From assembly GCF_003852535.1 (NCBI RefSeq), contig NZ_QAJP01000005.1, positions 206,403 to 270,402 on the forward strand: DNA of 64,000 nt, read 5' to 3'. Position 1 is the stretch's first letter. Each line of letters begins with the position of its first letter. This document shows positions 1 to 8,421 of this stretch, one piece after another. Under the pieces are notes generated by a model. That model was not told where the DNA came from and did not search any database. It saw nothing but the letters and a program-made list of their open reading frames with translations. The translations under genes were made by a program, and so were the position numbers. The stretch comes from Herminiimonas sp. KBW02. Its GTDB lineage: Bacteria; Pseudomonadota; Gammaproteobacteria; Burkholderiales; Burkholderiaceae_D.

Positions 1-290
1 CAACGCATTTACGCCTTGTTACATTTAGAACGCATCTCACGGATGTTTATGAAATGAGTTCTAATACAAAGCAATATTCGTTTTCCGTATAAGGGTCGAA
101 CAAAGACTTCGTTGGAAAGTTGACGTGCGCCGTCTAAGCTGGTGACAGCCGTAACGGATGGTCCGGCACGGCTGTTCACCACTTATATGCGGGGTCTGAA
201 CGTGGACTTACTTGATACCATCACGGCAGTTTCGGCGGCAGCAGTCGTGCTGGCCGCACTCATCTGCCGCCTGTAAAGCCGCACTAATAT
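1..290. other. Left-edge stretch without a convincing gene
   Basis: No recognisable gene. The + strand is open from base 1 to a TGA at 55-57 (18 codons), so it could be the tail of a gene lying mostly outside the window, but this is too short to identify. An imperfect hairpin (arms at 141-152 and 168-180, one bulged base, 15-nt loop) has no T-run. A 29-codon ORF at 187-276 is listed separately. Confidence 0.3.
187..276 (+). CDS. Possible 29-residue single-span membrane peptide
   Basis: An ATG-to-TAA ORF of 29 codons. The N-terminal third is polar (MRGLNVDLLDT) and the rest is one hydrophobic stretch rich in Ala, Val and Leu, ending ICRL. That shape matches small membrane peptides. There is no good ribosome binding site before the ATG, and the internal GTG at 202 is no better supported. 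It sits just downstream of the 3' end of pssA, on the opposite strand. It may be a chance ORF. Confidence 0.18.
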   Translation: MRGLNVDLLDTITAVSAAAVVLAALICRL

Positions 291-923
291 CTAGAATTTC
301 GGGATGTGCAAAGTCTTGCTGATCATCAAGGTGCCGGAAAGCGCAAACAGCAATGCCAACGGATGCAATTCCCACGGCCCGACTTGCCATACGCCACCGT
401 AAATGGCTGCGCCCACGCTGCCGATAGATGCCAGCCAGGCCAGAATACCGGTAATGATGACGCTGGTCGGTATCGGTGTACCTTCAAAGTAAGCTACCTT
501 GTCTGCGCCTTCCGACAGGCTTTCTGCGGTGACGTTGTAACGTGCCAGGCGGCTGACGCCGCAACAGACGAAGTAAATCATCGCAACCCAGTCCCAGCCG
601 CCGGTCAGACCCGCCGCAAAACCCAGTGTAACCGGTGCCAGACCGAAAGAAATCACGTCGGCCAGCGAATCCAGCTCACGTCCCATCGCCGAATGCTGGC
701 GGCGCCAGCGCGCAATACGACCATCGAGCACATCGAATATAAAGGCGGCAGGTGCCATCGCTGCAGCAGCATAGAAGTGATGTAGCGACTGGCTCGCCAT
801 ATACAGCATGGCAAAAAATACGGCGGCTACGCCGCAGGCTGCATTACCAAGCGTAAAAAAATCCGCCAGGTGAAAGCCGCGCAACATGGAAAAATGCTTG
901 CGGGGCGCTTTGGATGGGGGCAT
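291..923 (-). CDS. pssA: CDP-diacylglycerol--serine O-phosphatidyltransferase
   Basis: Makes phosphatidylserine from CDP-diacylglycerol and L-serine at the inner membrane, the committed step to phosphatidylethanolamine. The 210-residue protein carries the CDP-alcohol phosphatidyltransferase signature DG-x2-AR-x8-G-x3-D-x3-D, seen as D67 G68, A71 R72, G81, D85 and D89. Around it lie several hydrophobic segments. It is therefore the integral-membrane (type II) form. The ATG at 923 follows a purine-rich GAGAGACAG stretch. The family is certain. Serine rather than glycerol-phosphate as acceptor is inferred from overall resemblance (EGTPIPTS segment near residue 146), so a related CDP-alcohol transferase cannot be fully excluded. 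No operon partner is visible in the window. Confidence 0.85.
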   Translation of the reverse strand: MPPSKAPRKHFSMLRGFHLADFFTLGNAACGVAAVFFAMLYMASQSLHHFYAAAAMAPAAFIFDVLDGRIARWRRQHSAMGRELDSLADVISFGLAPVTLGFAAGLTGGWDWVAMIYFVCCGVSRLARYNVTAESLSEGADKVAYFEGTPIPTSVIITGILAWLASIGSVGAAIYGGVWQVGPWELHPLALLFALSGTLMISKTLHIPKF

Positions 924-1175
924 TACTGTCTCTCTTGAATAATCTATTTTTAGTTGCCAGCCGGAACCGATGTGTGCCGGATCAACCGTATCGTAGCGGC
1001 AAGTATGTCATTGAATTAAATGATTGTGCAGGGAAATAGCCAGGTTTTTCATTGTCGTCCCCCGCTGGTGCGCCAGCTTGTTATGATGTTGTTGCAAGCT
1101 GGTATAAGTCGGTTACCGTACATACGATAGAAAATCGGGGTTTTAGACTGAAACTTTCCTTCATTGGAGGCTGCC

Positions 1176-1628
1176 ATGCGATTGAATAAAAATGCCATGT
1201 ATAAGGCACTGGGTTTTTCTCTGTGTGCTTTGAATCTCACTTTTGCTGCGAGTCTGGCTTCGGCTGCCGACACTGCGGCCAGCACGTATAAGCAGGACAG
1301 AGCTGATTGTATGGACGGCAGGTCGACACAAGACCGGGCAACATGTTTGCGCGATGTCGGTGCCGCGCTGAATGAAGCGCGGCACGGTAAATTGAAAGAT
1401 GACGATGCATCGGTGTATCAGAAAAATGCACGGATACGCTGCAATGCCTTGCCGGACGCTGACAGGCAGGATTGTCTGTTACGTATGAGCGGGCGCGATA
1501 CGACCATCACCGGCAGTGTCAGTGGCGGCGGTATCTTGCGTGAGACCACAACCACCATCCCTGAGCCACCACCGCCTGCAGCGCCTGCACCGGAACCCAT
1601 GTATCCGAACATGCCAGCGCCGCGCTAA
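1176..1628 (+). CDS. Secreted cysteine-containing hypothetical protein
   Basis: I do not recognise a named family. The product (150 residues from the ATG at 1176) has a signal peptide: basic MRLNKN, a hydrophobic core, and an Ala-rich cleavage region ending near ASAAD. The mature part has spaced cysteines (in DRADCMDG, RATCLRDV, RIRCNAL and RQDCLLRM), probably forming disulfides. The C-terminus is Pro/Ala-rich (EPPPPAAPAPEP) and may be flexible or contact the cell wall. TTGGAGG at 1164-1170 is an excellent ribosome binding site five bases before the ATG, so the in-frame TTG at 1164 is part of the Shine-Dalgarno and not the start. A strong terminator follows the stop. Confidence 0.7.
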   Translation: MRLNKNAMYKALGFSLCALNLTFAASLASAADTAASTYKQDRADCMDGRSTQDRATCLRDVGAALNEARHGKLKDDDASVYQKNARIRCNALPDADRQDCLLRMSGRDTTITGSVSGGGILRETTTTIPEPPPPAAPAPEPMYPNMPAPR

Positions 1629-1648
1629 AGCAGAATGTGCCGAATAAC

Positions 1649-1676
1649 AAAAAAGGCCCCATAGCGGGGCCTTTTT
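1649..1676. terminator. Bidirectional intrinsic terminator
   Basis: GGCCCC (1655-1660) pairs with GGGGCC (1666-1671) around a 5-nt loop, with an A-run on the left and a T-run on the right. It works on both strands, ending the secreted-protein gene on + and the lactate permease gene on -. Confidence 0.9.
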
Positions 1677-1698
1677 GCTGTGCGTTGTTTTGCCAGTG

Positions 1699-3372
1699 TT
1701 ACTGAACAACCATCAATGTGAATGGAATCACATAGGCTTGCAGCGTGACCAGGAAGCCGACCAGGATGGCCAGCGCAATCGAATGGAAGAAAACGTAACG
1801 CAAAATGTCGCCCTCGTGTCCATACCATTTGGTCGCAGTCGATGCCACCACAATGGATTGTGCATCGATCATTTTTCCCATGACGCCGCCCGAGCTGTTC
1901 GCCGAGGCCATCAGGACTGGCGGCAGGCCCAGTTGTTCTGCAGTGGTTTTTTGCAAGCTGCCGAACAGCACGTTGGCCGCTGTATCCGAACCCGTCAAAG
2001 CCACGCCCAGCCAGCCGAGCAAAGTGCCGAACATCGGATAGAACACGCCGGTATGTGCAAATGCCAGGCCTAGTGTGGCGTCGAGACCCGAGTACTTGGT
2101 CAGGTAGCCGACACCGAACATCGCGCAAATCGTCAACAGGGAATAACGCACCAGTTTGATGGTTTGCCAGTATTCCTGCAGCAGGCGTTTGAACGAATAA
2201 CCCATCAGGACACCGGCCACAATCGCCGATACAAAAATCCCGGTACCTGCCATCGACAGCACGTTGAAGTTAAATACCGCAGCTTCGAGGAAAGGCTCCT
2301 TGGCTACCGGCGGCATCTTCATGACCATCTTGTCGAGGCCAGGAATCGCGTACTTCCACGACCAGATCGCATCGATTGCTTTCTTGAAGAATGGAGTGCC
2401 CCAGACAAAGACGAAGACCGACAGAATCACCCAAGGCATCCACGATTTCGCGACGCTGATATTGGCGAGTACTGGTTTCTCTGCAGATTCCGGTTCTGGT
2501 TTGATGTCGTCCTTGGAGTTGTCATTGCGATTGCGCAGAGCCGTCGAGGTCCAGATTTTCTTAGGCTGCCATACCTTGAGGAACAAGGTCAGTGAACCCA
2601 TCGACACAATCGCGGCGATCACGTCTACCAGCCAAGGGCCGTGGTAGTTCGATACGACAAATTGCGGGATCGCAAACGATACGCCGGCGACCAGGATCGC
2701 AGGCCAGATTTCGCGCATGCCGCGGAAGCCGGCAAATGCCCAGATCAGCCAGAACGGAACCAGAACCGAGAAGAACGGCAACTGGCGACCGATCATCGAC
2801 GACAGGTGCAATAAATCGATGCCAGTGACAGCCGACAGTGCAATCACCGGTGCGCCGAGTGCGCCGTAAGCGACGGGTGCGGTGTTGGCGATCAGTGCCA
2901 GGCCGGATGCTGCCAGTGGTGAAAAGCCGAGACCGATCAGGATCGCACCAGTCACTGCAACAGGTGTGCCGAAACCTGCCGCACCTTCAAAGAATGCGCC
3001 GAAGCAGAATGCGACCAACAGCAATTGCAAACGTCGGTCTTCAGTGATGCCGCTGATACTGTTTTGCAGCACCTTGAAGTAACCGTTCAGTGTCGTCAGT
3101 CGGTGCAGGAAAATAATATTCAGCACAATCCAGCCGATAGGGAACAGGCCGGCGGCGATGCCGTAGCCTGCTGCTTTACCCGCCATTGCGACCGGCATGC
3201 CGAATACGAAGGCGGCAATGACGATGCCGACAACCAGTGCCAGGCCCGCCGCGAGGTGGGCTTTCATGTGGAAAAATGCGAGTGCTGCGAGAAGTACTGC
3301 AACCGGTATGCCGGCGGCGATAGTGGAGAAGCCGAAGCTGTTAAGCGGATCGTAAATCTGTTGCCATATCAT
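1699..3372 (-). CDS. lctP: L-lactate permease, LctP family
   Basis: A 557-residue polytopic inner-membrane carrier of the LctP/LldP family, which imports L-lactate (also glycolate or D-lactate) with protons. It has a dozen or more hydrophobic segments and the conserved segment FFEGAAGFGTPVA near residues 129-141, plus GSDTAANVLFG and ASANSSGGVMGKMID near the C-terminus. Start: the ATG at 3372 (MIWQQIYDP) has AAGGA seven bases upstream. An in-frame extension to 3438 lacks this support. It stands alone: no lactate dehydrogenase operon or LldR-like regulator is adjacent. An AT-rich upstream region holds a 10-bp palindrome (3394-3403) that overlaps a possible -10 (TATAGT), a candidate control site. 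Confidence 0.9.
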   Translation of the reverse strand: MIWQQIYDPLNSFGFSTIAAGIPVAVLLAALAFFHMKAHLAAGLALVVGIVIAAFVFGMPVAMAGKAAGYGIAAGLFPIGWIVLNIIFLHRLTTLNGYFKVLQNSISGITEDRRLQLLLVAFCFGAFFEGAAGFGTPVAVTGAILIGLGFSPLAASGLALIANTAPVAYGALGAPVIALSAVTGIDLLHLSSMIGRQLPFFSVLVPFWLIWAFAGFRGMREIWPAILVAGVSFAIPQFVVSNYHGPWLVDVIAAIVSMGSLTLFLKVWQPKKIWTSTALRNRNDNSKDDIKPEPESAEKPVLANISVAKSWMPWVILSVFVFVWGTPFFKKAIDAIWSWKYAIPGLDKMVMKMPPVAKEPFLEAAVFNFNVLSMAGTGIFVSAIVAGVLMGYSFKRLLQEYWQTIKLVRYSLLTICAMFGVGYLTKYSGLDATLGLAFAHTGVFYPMFGTLLGWLGVALTGSDTAANVLFGSLQKTTAEQLGLPPVLMASANSSGGVMGKMIDAQSIVVASTATKWYGHEGDILRYVFFHSIALAILVGFLVTLQAYVIPFTLMVVQ

Positions 3373-3751
3373 GGTCGTGTCCTTTGATTGGGTAACTATA
3401 GTTTTTAACCCTCGCTGATCGTTGCAGCGCAGGGGCACGCCACCATATCAGCCACTCATAAGCACATTGATGCATAAATTTAACTCATCGATGCAATATT
3501 TTGATACCTCTGTTTGATGAAGATTCTGAGACTTCTTTTGCGGAGTTGCGCCGCTGCAAATTTCCAGGCGTGAGTGAACCGGTGTGTGGCGGTGTGTGAG
3601 AGAGGCGACGCGCCGATCTGGCGCGTCTGGTCTGCGGACTTACAGAGGAATGCGAAGGGATGAGGGCTCAGATGTTTCTTGCTGCGAGCATGGCAGGCGG
3701 AGTTTATGACTGTTGTAATTTAACGTTTAATTAATGTGTCTTACAACATGC
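3373..3751. other. Intergenic region: lctP promoter side and queC 3' end
   Basis: 379 bases without a gene. Reading on the minus strand, the lctP promoter must lie here. The perfect palindrome AACTATAGTT (3394-3403) includes TATAGT, a plausible -10 about 22 bases before the start codon. No good -35 is seen. At the queC end, TGTTGTAA (3711-3718) and TTACAACA (3741-3748) form an 8-bp dyad with a 22-nt spacer just past the queC stop. There is no T-run, so terminator function is unclear. Confidence 0.4.
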
Positions 3752-4459
3752 TTACTTTGTTGGCGCAATAAAATTCGCATAACCTCGCGCACGTAATTCA
3801 CAGGCCGGACATTTGCCGCAGCCATAGCCCCAGTCATGCAAGGCACCACGTTCGCCGAGATAGCAGGTATGGGTGCCGGCGCGTATCAGGTCGACCAGCG
3901 TATTGCCACCCAGGTCTTGCGCCAGTTGCCAGGTCTCAGCCTTGTCTATCCACATCAGCGGTGTTTCCAGCTTGAGACGGGTAGCCATGCCGAGGTTGAG
4001 TGCTACTTGCAGCGCTTTCATGGTGTCATCGCGGCAATCCGGATAACCGGAGAAGTCGGTTTCGCACATGCCTCCGACCAGTACATCGAGTCCGCGACGA
4101 TAAGCGACGGTCGCAGCGACGGTCATGAACAGTAAATTGCGCCCGGGTACAAAGGTATTCGGCAAGCCGTTTTCCATCATGGTGATTTCTACGTCTTGCG
4201 TCATCGCGGTATCGGATATTTTTGAGATGAGCGACAGATCGATCATATGATCTTCGCCCAGCTTTTTGTCCCATTCCGGATTAATGCCGCGCAAGGATTG
4301 CAGCACGCCCGGACGCACTTCCAGTTCGACGGCATGACGCTGGCCGTAATCGAAACCGATGGTTTCAACCCTGGCGTAACGCTTCAGCGCCCATGCGACG
4401 CAAGTCGTGGAGTCTTGTCCTCCGCTGAACAAGACCAGCGCACCATCTGCAGAACTCAT
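3752..4459 (-). CDS. queC: 7-cyano-7-deazaguanine (preQ0) synthase
   Basis: Converts 7-carboxy-7-deazaguanine to preQ0 with ATP and ammonia in queuosine biosynthesis. The 235-residue protein has the PP-loop ATP pyrophosphatase motif SGGQDSTT near the N-terminus, the family segment [10 protein letters not shown], and a C-terminal zinc site in which C-x8+-C-x2-C-x2-C is seen as CYLGERG...CGKCPAC. Start: ATG at 4459 ([11 protein letters not shown]), with a weak GAAAG upstream. A TTG at 4477 would add six residues and has no better site. The other pathway gene in the window is queF at 57.4-58.2 kb. Neighbours are unrelated, so queC appears to be transcribed alone. Confidence 0.95.
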   Translation of the reverse strand: MSSADGALVLFSGGQDSTTCVAWALKRYARVETIGFDYGQRHAVELEVRPGVLQSLRGINPEWDKKLGEDHMIDLSLISKISDTAMTQDVEITMMENGLPNTFVPGRNLLFMTVAATVAYRRGLDVLVGGMCETDFSGYPDCRDDTMKALQVALNLGMATRLKLETPLMWIDKAETWQLAQDLGGNTLVDLIRAGTHTCYLGERGALHDWGYGCGKCPACELRARGYANFIAPTK

Positions 4460-4567
4460 AATTTCTTTCAGTAACAATCAACAGCAAATATCTATCGCCG
4501 GCAATAGTTTACATCGCCGCGCCTGGCGGGATTATATGCTCAGGTGAACTTTCATTACGTCCGCTGC

Positions 4568-5320
4568 TTATACCGGGTCGACTTTGGTGAGAGTTTGTTC
4601 GATGAAGTCGCCTTCAGGTTCGGTGATGCGTACGCGTGCCGGATACCATTCCATAGACGGTGCGAACCAGATATCCAGTTTTTGTCCATTGTCGCCATCC
4701 TTGATGACGCGGCTGACTTTTACTGTGTTCAGGTCGCCGGTGGCAGTTTTGATTTTCTCGGCCTTATTGACTTTGAAGATCCACGCATCCGCATCTTTTT
4801 GTCCGACCACGGTTACTGGAATGCTGGCACCGGCTTTGAATTTGTTCGGTGTACTACGTGCGATGGTCGCGAGTTGCCAGACTATGCTATTGCGATCCTG
4901 TTCACCGCCCTTGATCGGATAGCTGGCATCGGACGCACTGAAGGTGATGGTCTTGGCGTCGCGATTAAAAGTCGCGGTGGTTGGATCCTTGCGATAGCGT
5001 TTTTCTGTCGAGGTCGAGGGTGCCAGGCCATAGGCATCGATAGTACCTTCGCTTTTTGCTTCCAGTATCTTGCCCAGCAGCATGGCACGGGTTTCAGTTG
5101 TAATCGAGTAAGTTGCCTTGTCCGTTTTCCAGTGGATGATGGCAGTACCGTTCAGTGGCAAACCACGCTGGTTGGCATTGATTGCATAGTTCAGGTCGGC
5201 CGATGGTGGCAGGTTGAAACTGCGTTTGGCGGGCGTTTGAGCCAGTGTGGCGCTCGCTGAGGTAGCGATCACAGTGGCGAGCAGCATGGATTCCAGATTA
5301 CGGTAAAGATTACGCTTCAT
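4568..5320 (-). CDS. DUF3108 domain secreted protein
   Basis: A 250-residue exported protein of the DUF3108 family, whose biochemical role is unknown. It has a signal peptide (residues 1 to about 27, ending SATLAQ) followed by one DUF3108 domain. That domain includes the conserved segments NLPPSADLNYAI, GGEQDRNSIVWQLA, KLDIWFAPSMEWYPARVRI and GDFIEQTL. The gene just upstream on the same strand (start at 6429) encodes a paralogue sharing each of these segments (PPSANLKYDI, GGEQDRASIIWQLA, KLDIWLAPQLNWYPVRLRY, GDYLDMSL). The two are probably a tandem duplication in one operon, 35 bp apart. By its beta-rich, calycin-like look it may bind a ligand in the periplasm, but that is inference. Confidence 0.75.
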   Translation of the reverse strand: MKRNLYRNLESMLLATVIATSASATLAQTPAKRSFNLPPSADLNYAINANQRGLPLNGTAIIHWKTDKATYSITTETRAMLLGKILEAKSEGTIDAYGLAPSTSTEKRYRKDPTTATFNRDAKTITFSASDASYPIKGGEQDRNSIVWQLATIARSTPNKFKAGASIPVTVVGQKDADAWIFKVNKAEKIKTATGDLNTVKVSRVIKDGDNGQKLDIWFAPSMEWYPARVRITEPEGDFIEQTLTKVDPV

Positions 5321-5355
5321 GGGGACACCAAAAAAGTATTGTTAAGATTATATGA

Positions 5356-6429
5356 CTAGTGAGGGGCGGAAACGTTCAGCTTGCTTAAGGACATATCAAG
5401 ATAATCGCCATTGGCTTCCGTATAGCGCAGGCGTACCGGATACCAGTTTAATTGCGGCGCGAGCCAGATATCCAGTTTTTGGTCGTAGGAGCCGCGTCTT
5501 GGCGCGCGCGCTACATGCCATGCGCTGATGGTGGTGCCATCAACCACGATGTCTTCCTGGCCGATCACCAGTATGTGCCATGTTTCTGCATCGCGTGTGC
5601 CGGCGACAAATAAATCGATGCTGGCTCCGGCGACGAATTTTTCACTATCGCCGCGACCTATGCCTGCCAGTTGCCAGATGATGCTGGCGCGATCTTGTTC
5701 GCCACCAGTACGCGGATAGGATTTGGTTGAGGCAGAAAAGCTGATTAGTGCCGGATCGCGCTGGAAGTGGGTATTGGTTTCGGAGCGGCGAAAACGTTTT
5801 TCGCTATAGAGCTCGGGCACGATGCCTATATCCGTGATGCTGCCGCTGCTTTTGAAGCGCAAGGCGGTAATAAAGAGCACCCCGAAGTCACCATCTACCG
5901 TGTACTGATGGCCATCGGTATGCCAGCTGATAGTGCCGCTGCCATAGGTAGGCGATCCTTCCTTCGGGATTTTCTGGATGTCGTATTTCAGGTTGGCTGA
6001 GGGCGGCAGATCGATTTTGTAGGCGATGCCTTCTTCTGCTTCCGGTGTTGCTGGTTCCGGCGTTTCTTCTGCCGCGACTTTGTTGTCGCCAGTGCTTGCC
6101 GTCGGTGTCTCATGTTCCGCAGGGCTGAGCGTCTCGGTTGCAGGCGCAGTGGGGGCCGCTACCGGAGCGGGAGCCGGTGGCCGCGGCCGTGGTTTGGGCT
6201 TGGCGGCGACTATTTTCGGTTTAGGAATGACGGGCGGTTCGCTTTCCAGCGTCGCGGCGACGATCATGGTGTCGTCTGGTGGTTGGCCTGATGGCAGTGT
6301 GATCAGGCCGCGCGCCCAGGAAATGATGATCAGGTGCAGCAACAGGGACGTCAGCAAAACCAATAGCCCGCCCACGTATAGCCGTTTGCGCGGCTGGGCG
6401 TGCGGGGATGGCGGTATCTCTGTCGTCAT
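5356..6429 (-). CDS. DUF3108 protein with TonB-like N-terminus
   Basis: A 357-residue paralogue of the adjacent DUF3108 gene. Instead of a signal peptide it has a short basic cytosolic segment (QPRKRLYVGG) and one membrane span (about residues 20-42). A long Pro/Ala/Lys-rich linker follows, starting VIPKPKIVAAKPKPRPRPP and resembling TonB or TolA linkers, and then the DUF3108 domain. The product is probably anchored in the inner membrane with the domain in the periplasm. Start: ATG at 6429 (MTTEIPP). The reading frame stays open upstream to 6726, but that part runs into the divergent gene and lacks protein-like character. No clear ribosome binding site is visible. Function unknown. Confidence 0.7.
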   Translation of the reverse strand: MTTEIPPSPHAQPRKRLYVGGLLVLLTSLLLHLIIISWARGLITLPSGQPPDDTMIVAATLESEPPVIPKPKIVAAKPKPRPRPPAPAPVAAPTAPATETLSPAEHETPTASTGDNKVAAEETPEPATPEAEEGIAYKIDLPPSANLKYDIQKIPKEGSPTYGSGTISWHTDGHQYTVDGDFGVLFITALRFKSSGSITDIGIVPELYSEKRFRRSETNTHFQRDPALISFSASTKSYPRTGGEQDRASIIWQLAGIGRGDSEKFVAGASIDLFVAGTRDAETWHILVIGQEDIVVDGTTISAWHVARAPRRGSYDQKLDIWLAPQLNWYPVRLRYTEANGDYLDMSLSKLNVSAPH

Positions 6430-6519
6430 GGCGCTAGTGTAAACGCAAGGGCCGCGATTCGGTGCACAAGCGGGCAGGCATGTGGCCGCGTAAAATGGCC
6501 GTTTTAAGAAAGTCCTGCA

Positions 6520-7791
6520 TTGAAAATTCAAGTAAAAAATATACTGGCTACCGTCCTGTTGTGCGCCTGTGTCGTGGCGCAAGCGGCTGAGCCCATCCGT
6601 ATAGGCATGATAGATGGCATGTCTGGTGCCTTTGCGAATGCGGGCGAAGCAGTCGTGCGTAACCTGCAACTGGCGATAGACAAGGTCAATGCGCGCGGTG
6701 GCGTAAAACTGCCGGATGGTGCACATCCGCTGGCGCTGGAAATTTTTGATAACAAACTGGGCGTGGAAGAATCACTGCTCGAGTTCAAACGACTGACCGA
6801 CCAGCGCATACCCTTTATGGTGCAGGGAAATAGCTCTGCGGTTGCAGCCGTCTTGCTGGATGCCGTCAACAAGCACAATCAGCGGCTGCCGGATAATCGT
6901 GTGCTTTTCCTGAATTACTCGGCGGTCGATCCGGCGTTGACGAATGAAAAGTGCAGCTACTGGCATTTTCGTTTTGATGCGAATGCTGATATGCGCATGA
7001 ACGCATTAACCGAAGTCATCAAGCGCGATACCCGCGCCAAGCGTATTTATCTGATCGGGCAGGATTACAGTTTCGGCCGTCTGGTCGCGCAGGCGGCGCG
7101 CGTGCAACTGGCCGCGAAGCGGCCGGATATCCAGATCGTCGGTGATGAATTGCATCCTATCGGCAAGATTAAGGATTTCGCGCCTTACATTGCAAAGATC
7201 AAGGCCAGTGGCGCCGATGCCGTGATTACCGGTAACTGGGGAAATGATCTGACGCTGCTGGTGAAAGCGGCAAAAGAGTTTGGCCTTCATACCAAGTTCT
7301 ATACCTTCTATGGCAACGGCCTGGGTGCTCCGGCTGCTATCGGTGACGCTGGCGTGGATCGGGTACGCGCGGTGGCGGAATGGCATCCGAATGTGGGCGA
7401 CGGCGCCAGGGATGGTGCCAGTGACCGGTTTTATCATGCCTTCCGCCAGCGTTACCCACAGCCTAAGGATGACTACGTACATTTGCGCATGCACATTATG
7501 ATAGAGATGCTGGTGACGGCAATAGAGAAAGCAAAATCGACCGAAGCACTGGCCGTAGCGCAGGCATTGGAAGGGGCGCATTATCAGAATGCATTCCATG
7601 ATGCGACCATGCGTGCCGCCGATCATCAGTTGATCCAGCCTTTATACGTATCGGTGATGCGCAAGAAATCCGAAGGCGGCATGCGTTTCGACAACGAAGG
7701 AAGTGGCTACGGTTTCAAGACCGAGTTGTATCTGCCTGCGGCCAGCACTTCCTTGCCGACCAGTTGCAAGATGCAGCGTCCATTGCGCTAA
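6520..7791 (+). CDS. ABC-type periplasmic solute-binding protein, branched-chain amino acid/urea type
   Basis: A 423-residue periplasmic binding protein of the Leu/Ile/Val-binding (Peripla_BP_6) group. A signal peptide (residues 1-23, ending AQAAEP) precedes the typical opening IRIGMIDGMSGAFANAGEA. Further typical segments are VNARGGV, FMVQGNSSAVAAV, IYLIGQDYSFGR and DAVITGNWGNDL. The start is a TTG at 6520: an in-frame TAA at 6505-6507 excludes anything longer, later ATGs would destroy the signal peptide, and AAGAAAG lies about nine bases upstream. No permease or ATPase genes are adjacent, so the protein is an orphan binding protein whose partners lie elsewhere, or it acts as a sensor component. 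The ligand cannot be assigned. Confidence 0.8.
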   Translation: MKIQVKNILATVLLCACVVAQAAEPIRIGMIDGMSGAFANAGEAVVRNLQLAIDKVNARGGVKLPDGAHPLALEIFDNKLGVEESLLEFKRLTDQRIPFMVQGNSSAVAAVLLDAVNKHNQRLPDNRVLFLNYSAVDPALTNEKCSYWHFRFDANADMRMNALTEVIKRDTRAKRIYLIGQDYSFGRLVAQAARVQLAAKRPDIQIVGDELHPIGKIKDFAPYIAKIKASGADAVITGNWGNDLTLLVKAAKEFGLHTKFYTFYGNGLGAPAAIGDAGVDRVRAVAEWHPNVGDGARDGASDRFYHAFRQRYPQPKDDYVHLRMHIMIEMLVTAIEKAKSTEALAVAQALEGAHYQNAFHDATMRAADHQLIQPLYVSVMRKKSEGGMRFDNEGSGYGFKTELYLPAASTSLPTSCKMQRPLR

Positions 7792-7855
7792 ACAGGGCGC
7801 TTTATCTGCTACGCTTAGGGTACTTTGTCGTGTAACTGCATCCAGGAGCTTCGTC

Positions 7856-8416
7856 ATGACCCAGCCCAATATGCCCAATCTCCCTGGCTTCGATGCCATG
7901 GCCGACACGATGGAATTCGTCAAGAATATGTGGGGTGGGATGAAGCCACCAGCCAGTGCGATTCCAGGGATGGTGATGCCGACCTTATCGGTGGAAGAAA
8001 TCAACAAGCAGATCGCTGATTTAAAAGCGGTCGAAGTCTGGCTGACTGCGAATATGAATATGTTGCGCGGGACGATACAGGCGCTGGAAGTCCAAAGTGC
8101 GACGCTGAGTACCTTGCACAGCATGGGACAGACTTTCGCTGCCGAGCCTAAAGTTGAAGCTGCCGTCGAACCACCTGTTGCTACGGCTGCCGATCCTTTG
8201 CATAGCAGTGCCGCTCAAGCGAACCCCGCGGCATGGTGGAATATGTTGCAGGATCAATTCAATCAGGCAGTCAGCAGCGTCATGTCAGAAGAAGCTGCAC
8301 GGCAAAAGAATGCCGCCAAGTCCGCTGCAAAGAAAAGCACCTCGACCAAAAAGCCCGCAGCGAAATCAACTACCGCCAAGCCAGCTAGGAAACGTCCGCC
8401 TGCTGCAAAAACCTGA
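7856..8416 (+). CDS. PhaM-like polyhydroxyalkanoate granule protein
   Basis: A 186-residue protein resembling the betaproteobacterial PhaM family, which binds PHB synthase and DNA and places storage granules on the nucleoid. The N-terminal half has MPNLPGFDAMADTMEFVKNMWGG and then a helical segment, EEINKQIADLKAVEVWLTAN, that looks coiled-coil. The C-terminal third is an Ala/Lys/Pro/Thr-rich, histone-H1-like tail (AAKKSTSTKKPAAKS), as expected for DNA contact. Start: ATG at 7856, with AGGAG nine bases upstream. No phaC, phaP or phaZ gene is in the window, so the assignment rests on sequence character alone. A phasin-like protein of another kind is the alternative. Confidence 0.6.
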   Translation: MTQPNMPNLPGFDAMADTMEFVKNMWGGMKPPASAIPGMVMPTLSVEEINKQIADLKAVEVWLTANMNMLRGTIQALEVQSATLSTLHSMGQTFAAEPKVEAAVEPPVATAADPLHSSAAQANPAAWWNMLQDQFNQAVSSVMSEEAARQKNAAKSAAKKSTSTKKPAAKSTTAKPARKRPPAAKT

Positions 8417-8421
8417 GCTTC

